Of a DNA stretch of 64,000 nt, positions 9,671-20,699 are shown one piece after another. This DNA is from Hyparrhenia diplandra. Taxonomy: Eukaryota > Streptophyta > Magnoliopsida > Poales > Poaceae. Where the stretch lies: NCBI GenBank assembly GCA_015847255.1, contig JADLZK010009201.1:62001-126000 (forward strand), written 5' to 3'. Made by a program: the position numbers and the translations under genes. Under the pieces are notes generated by a model. That model saw only the letters and a list, made by a program, of their open reading frames with translations, was not told the origin of the DNA and did not search any database. How positions within the stretch are numbered: position 1 is the first letter of the stretch; every line of letters starts with the position of its first letter.

Positions 9671-11896
9671 TCAGATAAGTGGTAGGGGTGCGCCTTTCCA
9701 CTCGCTGAGGCACTCCAGCAGTGGGTCGATGTGCTTGTGCTGGTTCATGGCGATCACCACCTTGTCCACCTCCTCCCCGGGCGACCGCGTCTTCTCGCCG
9801 GACAGGTACTCAGCGTCGAGCTCCTCGCGCACGAACCTGTACAGCGGGTACGAGCGACACTTGGTGATCCTGTTTGCAGCCATGCCGCTGTGCACAGCTT
9901 CGCGTGCGGCCTCCACCTCGAGGGGTAGGACAGCACAGAGCTCGTGCTCAAACTCAGCCACCTTGGCCACGATGTCACCGTTGGCGAGCACATGCTCCAT
10001 GAGCACCGCGCGGAGCTTCTGCATCAGTGGGAGGCTCGGTTCACACGGGTCTTCTGCGTATGTGAACACTGCCACGCGGTCAATAGCGCCAACGAGGTCG
10101 TCTATGGCCAATGATTTCTTGGCGACATTCGCCACGCAATTCTTGACTGCGGACCTGATGCCCTCCTCGAGTTGGCGTAGGTCGATGGCCTGGCACAGTG
10201 CGATCATGAATGTGGAAGACATTAGTTTTAGTATGGTGACGGCCTCTGCGGTCATCCTGGCGGAGATGAGGCCGAGAGAGTTGACGCTCTGGTTGTTCTG
10301 CTCTGCGGTCTGGACGTGGTTGGTCACCGGGTTGGCGAGGAACTGCAGCTCAGAGCAGTAGGACGCCATGGCGACCTCAGCTCCATTGAAACCGTAGTCC
10401 AAGCTCGGGTCGCGCCCGCCGGACAGGTTCCCGGGAAGGCCATTGCTGTAGAAGCTACTAACAAGCTCGGAGAACTGAGCGAACATGAGCTTGCCGATGG
10501 CAGCGACGGCGAGACGAGTGTTGTCCATGGACACCCCGATGGGAGTGCCCTGGAAGTTGCCACCCTGGAGTGCCTTGCGGCGGGCGACGTCAATGACCGG
10601 GTTGTCGCTGACGGAATTGATCTCGCGCTCGATCGACTTGGTGGCGAACCGGATGACTTCAATTTGTGGGCCGAGCCACTGCGGCGCCGTGCGGATCGCG
10701 TACCTGTCCTGCTTCAGCTTGGTGAGGTCAATCTCGCCAGCTTGCTCCTTGGCAAGCTTCATGTAGGAGCTGCCTTCCAGTATGTGCTCCATTATGCCTG
10801 CCGCCTCGATCTGTCCTGGGTGGTGCTTGAGCTTGTGAATAAGGTGATCGGTGTACTCCGGCTTGCCGCCCATCACCTCGCAGAACACTGCCGAGAGGAC
10901 CTCGGAAAGTAGGGCGAGAATGTTAGCCTCGAAGAGCACGATAGCCGCGAGACCGGAGCCCACGGCCGTGCCGTTGACGATGGCGAGCCCTTCCTTGGGC
11001 TGCAACTCGAAGAACCCGTGCTCGATGCCGGCGAGCCTGAACGCCTCGGCAGCATCCACCTTGTCGCCGTTCGGGGCCACCGCCGCGGAGTTCTCACGGC
11101 CGGTGATGAGGCCGGCGATGTAGGACAGCGGCACAATGTCGCCGGACGCGGTGATGGAGCCCCGAAGCGGCAGGCACGGGGTAACATTGGCGTTGAGGAG
11201 CTTGGCGATGGCCTCGAGGATCTCGAAGCGGATGCCCGAGTAGCCCTGGGTGAGGCTGTTGATGCGCACGAGCATGGCCGCACGCGTGACCTCCGGCGGC
11301 AACATGTAGCCGTCGCTGCTGCCTCCAAAGACGCCGGCATTTAAATACCTTTATATTTTTAGACCCAGACACCCAATAAACGAATTAGTATTGTAGTATG
11401 TGGCAACCAGGGCAGTAGTATAATAGTATAAAATCACATGTAAGTTATACTCCTACCTTATTAATTCCTTTTGTAAAAGGATGAACTCCTTGGTGCGGCG
11501 GTGGGAGGCGCCCCCGAAGCCGGTGGTTATGCCGTAGGTGTCGGTGCCATTCATGGTGCTTTCATGAACCCATCCATGACTAGCCTTCACGTGGGGTCGT
11601 GTAGATTCATCCAGACACACCTGTACCCGGGCAGCCTCACCGGCGATGGCTGCCACCTTGGCGACAGTGAGGGCGATGCCGTCGATCTTTATGCACGGCT
11701 CGCGGTACTCCTTCACCATCTTCTTTACTTCATCAAAATGGCTCCCCGTAAGACCCTCCGCTGCCTTACCCCAGTACAAGGGGTCATTGGCGTGTGGCCC
11801 TGAGCAGCTAAGGGGAGGCCGCCGGTCTCCATTGCATGTAGTGTGGTCGCTGCAGAGTGGTCTATCATCAAACATCAACACACAAATCTGGAGCAA
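9671..11896 (-). CDS. PAL: Phenylalanine ammonia-lyase, divergent copy, two exons
   Basis: PAL deaminates L-phenylalanine to trans-cinnamate, the entry to phenylpropanoids. Exon 1 is 11896-11457 and exon 2 is 11348-9671, split by a 108-bp intron inside an Arg codon (AG|G), the standard plant PAL intron site; about 705 residues. The MIO triad is intact (GSITASGDIVPLSY), as are the catalytic Tyr loop (TYGITTGFG), FYSNGLPGNLSGGR and the C-terminal YRFVREELDAEYL. Unusual features: the residue after the split Arg is Tyr (RYLNAG), where PALs have Phe and bifunctional grass PTALs have His; the loop after SHRRTKE is FILLQ instead of GGALQ; HNQDVNS reads NNQSVNS; KALHGGNF reads KALQGGNF; and about 15 residues of the shielding domain are missing before DRVAVFTYAEDP. 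The open frame starts at 11896 (or 11875). A more PAL-like start (METGG...) at 11832 is one base out of frame. It could be a working divergent paralogue or one under relaxed selection. Confidence 0.88.
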
Positions 11897-12042
11897 TCAT
11901 GCATACCAAATAAGAGCAATAATTATGACCGTACACCAACAGTGGAAAAATAAGTTGAAAAGTTTATAAAATCATTCTATGTGTCGCTACGAATACATAG
12001 ACGTGAAAATCACCGAAATCGGATTTAAAACTTATATAATGA
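11897..12042 (-). promoter_or_regulatory. Short PAL upstream region ending at a Helitron
   Basis: Only about 146 bp separate the first possible PAL start codon from the Helitron end at 12043. I see no convincing TATA box or AC-rich element of the kind found in phenylpropanoid promoters in this stretch. Confidence 0.35.
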
Positions 12043-12861
12043 CTAGCAAATATGCCCGTGCGTTGCGACGGGAGCAAACAGCGATAGAAATCATATTTTC
12101 AATTATTTTTAAAGTCTTGCATGCACAACGTGTGATTGCCTGCATGCATGGTTCCCTCATAGTAGGCTATTGCATGGTTCCCTTGGCCGTATAGTTTACT
12201 CCTTCCTCGATTTATTTGATTTTAGCTGAACCAACCTTCATTTTATTTCAATTGAATGTAGAGTGGCGAACCATATGTAAGTGCTCCATATTCTAATTTG
12301 TTGTAATCAAAGTCCATCCCATACTTGAACACACTATACGGCAAGAGACTGTGTGTATCCCTATCAAAATTTGTGGACAATTTGTTTTTGCCTTTCTTCC
12401 AAGGATCCACGCACACGTCCGCGACGACGCCGGTCACCATGTCGACCACGCTGATCAGCTTCCAGCCGTGGATGCTTAGGGGACTGATGATGGGTTGTCG
12501 GATCTGCATGGACTTGATGACGTTGCCGCTAGTTCCATTGTTGTTGCAGGAAAGATAAAAAAGCTAAATTGATTTTCTTGGTCCAGATGCAGGTTACGCG
12601 TTGGGGATATTTATGCTTCGATCAAGTACGTGGCTGATCAGGACTCTGATGACGACGAGATCCGGCTCGATTACGTATAGAGACCGATCCTGTGGTCAGA
12701 AACAACTCGGTTTCCGATTTCCTTTCCTGTTCGGTAGTTTTTTCTAACGAACGCGAGCGCGCCTTCGTGACCGGGACTCTAGGACGGGCGGACAGAACCG
12801 AGGCAGGCGGACAGATTAATTAGGGACAGATTAAGAAATTTTCGTGTTTTATTATTAGGGA
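12043..12861 (-). mobile_element. Probable non-autonomous Helitron, 819 bp, upstream of PAL
   Basis: On the minus strand the element would start TCCCTAATAATAAAACACG (12861 downward) and end with hairpin CCCGTCGCAACGCACGGGC, a short AT spacer and CTAG (12046-12043). The flanking host bases are A (12042) and T (12862), as expected. The interior contains an open minus-strand frame of about 88 codons (12509-12243, beginning MQIRQPIISPLSIHGWKLIS) that I do not recognise and that may be a captured gene fragment. A diverged second copy of the right terminus (AATTAGGGACAGATTAAGAAA) lies just inside. No Rep/helicase is encoded. Confidence 0.65.
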
Positions 12862-14328
12862 TAGATTGGCAGAAATTTTCGTGTCTGAGATACATATTAA
12901 AAAATGGATCTAAAAAAACTAAAGTGAACTAGGTATAGATTTAAGCTCTGGATGGCAAAACCGTAAATAACACGAACTATTATAACGAATTAAAATAAAT
13001 AGAAAATCGAGTTTTATACCCGGTCAGGGATGGAGGCCACAATTATAAAGAAAACAAGGGTCTCTTTAGAAAAACGAGCAGCGAAGAGGTATCTTCTAAT
13101 CTAAGGCATTGATCTCAATCTGGGCCGCTGAGATTTACTGAGAGGGTGAAAGGGGCGGACAAAACAGCACGGCGGCCAGCCATGGCCGGCGGCGAGGACC
13201 TCGCCGGCATTCTTCGATACGACGATTACAGATGCAATTGACCGAGGGGAAAGCACAGGGAGCAAGAGCGCTCAATGAAGAACTCACCAAGGGGGTTTTC
13301 GAGGTCGGAGTCGAGACAAGGCCGGCGTGCAGCTCGACAGAGCGGACGGCAGCGTTCTGCAAGTCACAACGACGGCGTGTGATCGAGCAAAGGAGAGAGG
13401 GAAAGCTCCGGGTCGCTGCGGCTGTTTTCAAGGGTCGCGCATCTGCCCCAGTTTATATAGGCCGGGGCTGGCTAGAGCATGCGTAGGACAGTGCGTCGAA
13501 TAGCCAGGCATGGTAGCTGCGTCCGCTGTGTGTAAGTTTATACTGGATCATGCAAAGATTGTTAGGTTCGTAGCCTTAACAGGACAACTTACAGCTGTGT
13601 TAAGGACTTGCAGTTACATGAAAGTGCAGCATTTCTGCCATCACCAGTAAACACTTCTTTTCATGGGTGAACACGAAAATATCAGCACTCCCTTCTCTTC
13701 CCTGCTGCTTCTAGTTCTCTATCATGAGGCTAGCTAGTAGGTGTATAATACTACTTGATCTAGTTAGCTTTGCTGAGCAAACTATTGTATGTCTGGACTC
13801 TGGATCAGTCAACTGTAATTGGACTCTGGATCAGTCAACGTTTTCAAACCGCCGGCAATTATATATTAAAATATATAAATATTTTAAGTAATTAAAGATC
13901 GGAAAAGATCTTTAAGTCTAGTTTTTTAATAAATTTATTGAAAGATATAAATGTACGAATTTTTACAAAAGGGCGCACCCCATAATAGCGACATCTGCAA
14001 GTTGAAAGATCCACCGGATCCAACAATAGTATAAGGGCGTCTGCAACAAGCATCGCTAAATCGCTAGCTGACGTGGTCTCCAAAACTAATTTAAAAATAA
14101 AAAGGCAAATAGCAGGAGGTTTGTCAGTGACTTGTAAAGTCTCGGGAGAAGTGCGAGTTGGGCGATTATCTCGGCGCTAGCTAGATAAATTTGCAGTTTC
14201 TCTCTCTTTATGATTGGACGAGTAGTTCTCCTGGATAGCAAATCGGCCGCCGTTGAGGGCGCCCTAACAATCAGCTGGAAATGCAAAGGACGTTGGCGCG
14301 CTGCTCGTCGCCCGTGCAGCCGCGCGCG
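12862..14328. other. Intergenic region with a possible retroelement or promoter fragment
   Basis: A minus-strand TATA-like box (CTATATAAAC, about 13460-13451) is followed by about 350 bp of GC-rich open sequence (to about 13100), resembling the start of a grass LTR transcript or an orphan 5' exon. The 98-codon ORF here matches nothing I know. A 20-bp motif, GGACTCTGGATCAGTCAAC, is tandemly repeated near 13795-13840. The rest is unremarkable AT-rich sequence. Confidence 0.3.
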
Positions 14329-14525
14329 CTGCTCGTCGCTGGCCACCAGGCCCCCGTCTGCGTGCTGGTAGCCTGGCACTGGCTCCCTGCGTGTGCGTGC
14401 TGCTCGTCGCTGGCCACCAGGCCCCCGTCCGCGGGCTGGTAGCCTGGCACAGTCCGTGCTGGTAGCCTGGCACAGTCCGCGTGCTGGTAGCCTGGCACTG
14501 GCTCCCTGCGTGTGCGTGTGCGTGT
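14329..14525. repeat. GC-rich tandem repeat, 71-bp period with nested sub-repeats
   Basis: Units start CTGCTCGTCGCTGGCC at 14329 and 14400 (period 71). Inside and after them GCTGGTAGCCTGGCAC recurs four times with variable spacing (about 14364, 14435, 14457, 14482), and the array ends in a (GTGTGC)n tract. It keeps a minus-strand reading frame open by periodicity, which produces spurious ORFs. Confidence 0.85.
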
Positions 14526-16530
14526 GGATAGAATTGGGATAAGGCTGAGTGTGTGGTGTGGGCAGCCGGTCCTTTTCGCTTTATCTATAGAGCTTCTTTA
14601 ATCAGGTGGGGAAATACTATACATTAGCAGTGCTTTCCTCTCACAAATTCCCTGTACATCCATAGTTCTTTGATTCAGACCGTCCGATCCTCCAAACTGT
14701 ACATGCGTTGCGGCTGGATGCCGGCCACGAAGAAAGTTTCTTGAAACATTAAGGCCCTTCTCCCGTCACCCCATCAGCCTTATCGATCCCACATTCCCAC
14801 TCCCACCTCCCTACTATAATACTCGCTCCGTCTCAGAAAACATGTTATTCTAGTGTTCAAATCTTGTCTCAAAAAGCATCTAAATCTAAGTAGTAGTTAG
14901 TTTTTTTGTGTGGATTCCTCCATATTGTAATGTTGTGCAGTTGGTATTGTTCCACTATCCAGAAACCCTATTCAATTCTAGGTGGAAATATTCTAAACTT
15001 CTAAAGAACATCCAAGAACCTATAATAAGACAAGGGGCAAATATGTAATTTTATATCTACACTAATATTACCATGAAAAAAGTGAGATTCACATTTTTTT
15101 TGAGACTGAGGAAGTAGGAGAGAGAGAGAGAATATGGGGAAAAAACGTGGTCGTACATCACACCGCCGTACATCACCGAGCCTCGGCTACCCTCCGTCGT
15201 GCCACTCCGCGGCCCTGTGTGCCGACAACCGACCGACGACCCTCCGCGCTTACAGAGGCGCTCCTGCAGGTGTGTCAGACGGCCCCAGCAGAGCGTACCC
15301 CAGCCGGCGGCCACTCGCCGCTGCGGTGCCCCTTACCCCCTTCGCCCCGTAGCCAGTCTCCCTTCTCTTCTTTGTTACAAGGTCAAAAGTTCTACAACCC
15401 TAACTTGATCTGATCTGATTTACAAATTTAACCTCTCCGTATAGACTCCTCACCCGGTGCCTCGCCCTCGCGAAGCACGCAGCAGCAACACCCGCTCCTA
15501 CAGCCCTCTCACGCGGCAACTGCCCTAGCGTCGTCCCCCTCCAGCCTCAGCAGCGGGTATGCTGCACTTCTCATCTTTTTATTTTCGTATTTCACTAGAA
15601 AAGGCACGCGGCAAGGGCCAATATGAAACCATTTTGCTGTAATAGTTTTTTTTTTTAAAAAAAAAACAAGTTATGTGCAAGTATTGGTTTGGTTGCTGTA
15701 TTTCCAGAGAAGGGCAACGTTAGGGAAATTGGTCATTCCAATAGATTGTAGTTGATTATATACTGTATGTAGCAGTTCCCGGTATGAAACTCTGAGTAAC
15801 CAAATTATTTCCGAATGGGGGAACATGTAACAAAGATGCAGTAGAGCAAGTATTATTTTAAATATTTAAATTTACAAACTGAGCTACGTGCACTTGGTTA
15901 ATTAGGTTCCGTGAATTTGTTGTACCAGGGTTTATTAATATTTTTAGCGCTATATCACTATATTTGATAGGCTATTATTTCATACGTAGGGTATTATTTT
16001 TTATTAATAGCAAAACAATTACACTAGAACCTAAGAAATTATGTGTTTGCAGTGCAGTTCTAGTTGCGTAGAGTTCAACAAACTTGGTTTGGATTTTTTC
16101 TGTTTTTATTGAATAACAAATATGCCCGTGCGTTTGCAACGAGATACATAATTTGTTGTTCAATTTATCTTCGCCATTGGCCACCGCAGCTTCTTCCTCT
16201 AGTCTGGTCGCCTCATTGTCGTCGGGATCTTCGTCGGCAATCACAATCCTGCCGTCTGCACCCCCTCTTTTTCGATGGGATCCGTCCTTCTCTCCCTCTC
16301 AAATCTCTTGGTCGCCTCTTTGTTGACAGGATCCTCGTCGGCAAGCATGTCCCGCACGTTTGCGCATCGACGGGATCCTCGTCGGCAAGCATGTCCCACA
16401 CATTTGCGCTGGCCACTTGTTCCCGCCGCCGCAGTCATCACAACCATGTCGCGAGGCGAACAGAGGTGGTAGTCAAGTGATCGGTCCATGCCAATACATG
16501 GCAAGTCATATATGATGATCGCTTCCCATG
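14526..16530. other. Intergenic region without a recognised gene
   Basis: It contains one degraded Stowaway end near 14820 (CTCGCTCCGTCTCAGAAAAC), a GC-rich block at 15130-15560 with short unsupported ORFs, a Helitron-like hairpin without a clean CTAG at about 16117-16145 (ATGCCCGTGCGTTTGCAACG), and a 44-bp tandem duplication at 16329-16415 (GGATCCTCGTCGGCAAGCAT repeated). Nothing supports a host gene. Confidence 0.5.
16329..16415. repeat. 44-bp tandem duplication
   Basis: GGATCCTCGTCGGCAAGCAT starts at 16329 and again at 16373, followed by near-identical CATGTCCCGCACGTTTGCGC text. A diverged third copy (GGATCTTCGTCGGCAA) lies at about 16220. Confidence 0.8.
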
Positions 16531-18355
16531 AGGTGAGCGTACCCCCCTGTACGGTGGGTGCGATGACCGTAACGGTGATGAGGCAAACGGGCCGCGGAGT
16601 TTGTGACTTGGTGGTGGGTCTGGACGTTTGGTGGAGGCCGTTGCACCGATTACACGTCAGCGTGGTTATGCTTCCAAGTGTCTACCTCCTTGTGGACACG
16701 GGCCGGCTGCAGTTTTTCTAAGGAAAGAAAACCAATTGGTATCAATCTTACTGCTGTTAATTAATCGAATGAAATGGGAAGTCGTTTTCCATCGTTTTCC
16801 ACGGAGGAATGGTTCTGGTATGCAGTTAATGTATCTTCTCTCAGTAGCATATTTACCTTGGTTCAGATCATAAAGTAGTATCTCCTATTCTGAGAGAACA
16901 CAAAAGAAGCATGACCCTCAATTTATTTTCTAATCAGATGTTATCGTCAATATGATGATTGATGATGATTCATTCATAAATAACAAATATGTAATATAAA
17001 ACTTCTATCCCTGCAAGTTTTAAATGCTTATACTCCCTCCGTGCATTTTAGCATTCAAAATTTATCCTCAAATCTAGAAGACAAAACCAAATTTTGTATT
17101 AAATAATTTCAATTTATCAACAAATCAACGTTAATCACATTGATGATAGCGTTTATTAGGAAATAAAATGATGGTACATGCGTCTTTTATAATCTCTCTT
17201 AATTTGTCTTAAAATTCCTAGAATGAACTATATAACGTGACATAGGGAGTACAGCATATGCTATTTTACAGGACCGAGGGTCAGAAGGAGTAATGATTTT
17301 ACTTAAAATGTAAGATATAAACGTAACGTCCAAAGTCCAAACACTAGCCGAAAACTTCATTAAGCCATTAGGATCGACTCTATTTATTTTCCTTCCGCGT
17401 TACCATATCTTATAGAATTATGACTAATTAAATTCGCTATTGACTTTCCGGCAAATATTTTGGGTTGGACTATTGTAGCACTTTTCGTTTATATTTGGTA
17501 TAATTATTGTCCAATCATTGATTAACTAGGCTTAAAAAATTGCCTACCATGACTTTACAACTAAACTATAACTATGTAATTAGTTTTTTATTTAGTTACA
17601 TTTAATATTTCATATATATGCGTAAAGAGATTTGATGTGATAGATATTATAGCACTCGGGTTCGTTCCAAACTTCCAATGATTAATCGTCTTTTCCGGTG
17701 ATAGAGCCCCGGGATAGGTATGGCTATGGGATAGGTAGCCCAATAAGCACGGCACCCATGGAATCCACGGCACGAAAAAAAAAAAAAAAAAGGGAGATTG
17801 TCCATTGTTATTAGGTCAGCTATATGCACCTGTGGTGAAACATTGTCTGTCTATTCCAATCTTCTACAGTCCTGCTCGGATTGGATGCTTACATTTTTAA
17901 CTAATTATTTTTTTCAATGGTAGAAACTATGTCCATTTGATTTTTCAAAAAAAGAAGAAGAAGAAACTATGGCCATGCTATGTTCAGTTAGCCTTAAAGC
18001 CAGCCACTCCGGCTGCTGCTGCTGTCACGTGAAGACACAGTAGTACACTGTAGAAACAGTGCTGTAGATTTAGCAGCAACAACGCTGCAAATGCGTGTGA
18101 TACATGTGTTGTTTGAACTCTGAAGATATATGCTATCTGATGAGCGTTTGCGTTTAATTTGTATACGGAAGAGACAAAAGAGGGAAGTCTTTTTTGTGTA
18201 AAATAATATACACGTATATTGGAAAATGAAAGAAATGGAGGGATAGAAATCCAAGACATTGAGGGACCAAAAAAGCAAGAGGCACATGTTGAGAAGGAAA
18301 GCAAAAGGCTAGAAAAAGGTTGCTATGAGTGGGGTGGGTCTGCTTGTCAACTTTG
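16531..18355. repeat. Segmental duplication, copy B
   Basis: Direct partner of 3512-6546. It lacks the Stowaway MITE and the Helitron of copy A, so it preserves both empty sites. It has its own MITE-like insertion at about 17450-17655. Many substitutions and small indels separate the copies, so the duplication is not recent. The 128-codon ORF at 18219 has no equivalent in copy A and no recognisable domain, so it is not called as a gene. Confidence 0.85.
17450..17655. mobile_element. MITE-like insertion private to copy B
   Basis: The segment contains GATTAACTAGGCTTAAAAAA and neighbouring text resembling the interior of the GGCCTTGTTTAGTT MITE at 9337-9589. Copy A has a different, shorter stretch between the same flanks (TATGACTAATT... 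and ...GGTTCGTTCCAAACTTCCAA). Termini are eroded. Confidence 0.5.
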
Positions 18356-19957
18356 CCGGGCTTTTGTAAAGGAACCAAGGATGGATGAACAACCAAGCCA
18401 CGAAAGGAAATGGGTGATCGCTGATCTACTCTCGCTGCTGGTCGCTACTGGCCCATGGAGGACAGTCAAAGCCCATAAGCCCATTCCACAAAGAGGCCCG
18501 CAAGGCACGGAATGTTCATTGGTGCCACCCCCTTCGTCATCTCAATCACTTCATAGAACACAGCAAGTTTTAACCAAACAATATTTTCTAGCATACCTAT
18601 TTTGATGTCAAAAAATGTTTATAATTCCTTTCTATAATTTTAGATAAATTTGAGATATTTCGACTCTCCGTGGTTCCTGTGAGATGGAGGGAGCCCGTTA
18701 GAAGAGGGGCCACTGTCAGTCAGTCACTCCTGCGCCCCTGGAGGGCTTGGGTTGAAGGTTTGATGGTAGCCATTGGCTACTGGCGACCGTGGCGTTGACC
18801 ACCCGCTCCTGTCCCCGAGAAGTCGTCCTGTATTTATAACAGCTATATATTAGGCTAAAAGAACACGCAACAAGTTTTTTTTCTCGAATACACAAAAGAT
18901 TTCTGTACCATTACATTAAGGAGAAGAAAGTAACGTACAAACGACGCGCTAATGACAAGTGTAACAGCATATCGATGAATCAATGTTTTTGTTTGTTTGC
19001 TTTAGCATTCTCCAAATTAAGCGCCCTATAAAAGGCCGGCGCTTAGAGAACTGGTTTCCTAATAATAAGATCTAAAAGCACGTCAAAAAACTGTGTGGTA
19101 TTAATAAGCATACAAAAAAGTGCATCGAAATATGTTTACTACTAGAAGAAGCACACATACCTCCTTCCACGGCGACAGCGTAGGCAAGAAGAACTATGTT
19201 TACTACTAGAAGCAGCAGCAGCAGCGACACCTTCATTCTCGCTTGCTCGTCTTATCTTGCACTCAAACCGCGCGCGCGTATGTGGTGTAACAGCGAACGC
19301 TAGATCTCCCTGCGCGTATGTAGGACTAGAAGCTCTTATATATATGCTACGCACGGCTTGTTGCATCGTGAACCCAAAACCGCGTGCATATCTGGATCAG
19401 TTATCTCCGCACCCGGCGCATGGTGCCTTTTCCTGGTCCGAAAGTTGACGTCTGACTTTGAATTAGACTTTGGTCGAACACCAGAACGATCCAACGACGA
19501 CTCTTTCATACTTTGACACAAGCTAGGCGTTCGGCGTTCCGTTGCCAGGCCAGCGGGCCGGACGTCGTATGTCCGATAGATTTCGACCTGCAAATCGCAC
19601 AAGCTTCGGAGTTCTCATCATGGTGGTACGTTAGTTGCCAAGGGAGATGCGCCCGGATCGGATGCTCCACGGTTCCCAAACCTCGGCGAACGTCTCCGTG
19701 AACGTCAAGTATTGAGTAGTGTACCATGTTCCCAATTGCCGGTGTTCCGCAGGCGACAAGTAACTCTTCTCAAGTTCAACATGCCAATGCTGCACTATAC
19801 TCTGCTTGAGGTTGCTCTGCCAATCAATTTAGTAACGAAACAGCCAGATCACTGCCACTCTGCCAGTGTTCTTCCACCTCTTCCCTGCATGCATGCATGG
19901 TCCTAAAACGATTTTTTTATAAAAAAAAACTCTTACTACATGGATCACATAACAGTC
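18356..19957. other. Intergenic region with a LINE-like 3' end
   Basis: At about 18872-18935 a T-run followed by CTCGAATACACAAAAGATTT reads, on the minus strand, as a polyadenylated terminus ending TTCGAG plus an A tail, typical of grass L1 LINEs. Only a short truncated tail is visible. The rest (19000-19957) shows no gene; ORFs there are short and unsupported. Confidence 0.45.
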
Positions 19958-20695
19958 GATGATATAAATTTGTACTGCTGTTATTATTTTCCTCCTCCTG
20001 AAATCTAATTCCTTCATGCCATTCCATTACGCCCAAAGAAGCTCGTGCTGGCCCATGGAGAACAATCAAAGCCCATGAGCGTATTTCCACCTAGTTGTTG
20101 TTTGAGCTCGTCAGATGCGTCCTTTTGGGCCTCACTATCTTCGGCCCACATATTATACAATTTTGTGATAATTGTTTTTTTAAAAACAAACCAAGGCAAA
20201 AAGTTACGGTTTTTTAAATTAAAAAGAAGATAATATAAAAATTGAGATATCAACGGAACACTTTTTAGTTTTGAGTTTTTTCGGTAAAACAACAACAACA
20301 ACCAAAATAAGGATGATATTTATACAACAAAGACATTTTGACTACCAACAAAGCTACTAACAAAACGAGCACACAAACAACAACAACAAACCCTATAACA
20401 CAATAGCTTGTGTACAGAACAAAGCTGCCGCCTCTGATATAAATATGTACTGCTGTTATTATTTTCCTCCTCCTGAAATCTAATTCCTTCATGCCAAGAA
20501 GCTCGTGCTGGCCCATGGAGAACAATCAAAGCCCATGAGCTTATTTCCACCTAGTTGTTGTTTGAGCTCGTCAGATGCGTCCTTTGGGCCTCACTAGCTT
20601 CGGCCCACATATCATCTTTGTGTGATAATAGTTTTTTTTAAAAAAAAAAACAAACCAAGGCAAGAGAGTTGCCGGTATTTTAAAAAGAAGATAAC
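19958..20695. repeat. Local direct duplication (two copies of about 260 bp)
   Basis: The block beginning near GATATAAATTTGTACTGCTG (19961) recurs from GATATAAATATGTACTGCTG (20437), through AGAAGCTCGTGCTGGCCCAT and CACCTAGTTGTTGTTTGAGC to the A-rich stretch after TTCGGCCCACAT. The copies differ by about 15 small changes and a 15-bp deletion (ATTCCATTACGCCCA, only in the first). Between them is a CAA-rich spacer. A shorter related piece (CTGGCCCATGGAGGACAGTC) is at about 18447. Confidence 0.85.
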
Positions 20696-20699
20696 CTGG

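Noticed and set aside
16110..16145. Third Helitron terminus (ATGCCCGTGCGTTTGCAACG)
   Set aside because: The hairpin is similar, but the CTAG end is lost and no partner terminus was found. Left as a possible remnant only.
18219..18605. 128-codon plus-strand ORF in copy B
   Set aside because: The matching part of copy A is not open in this frame and no domain is recognisable.
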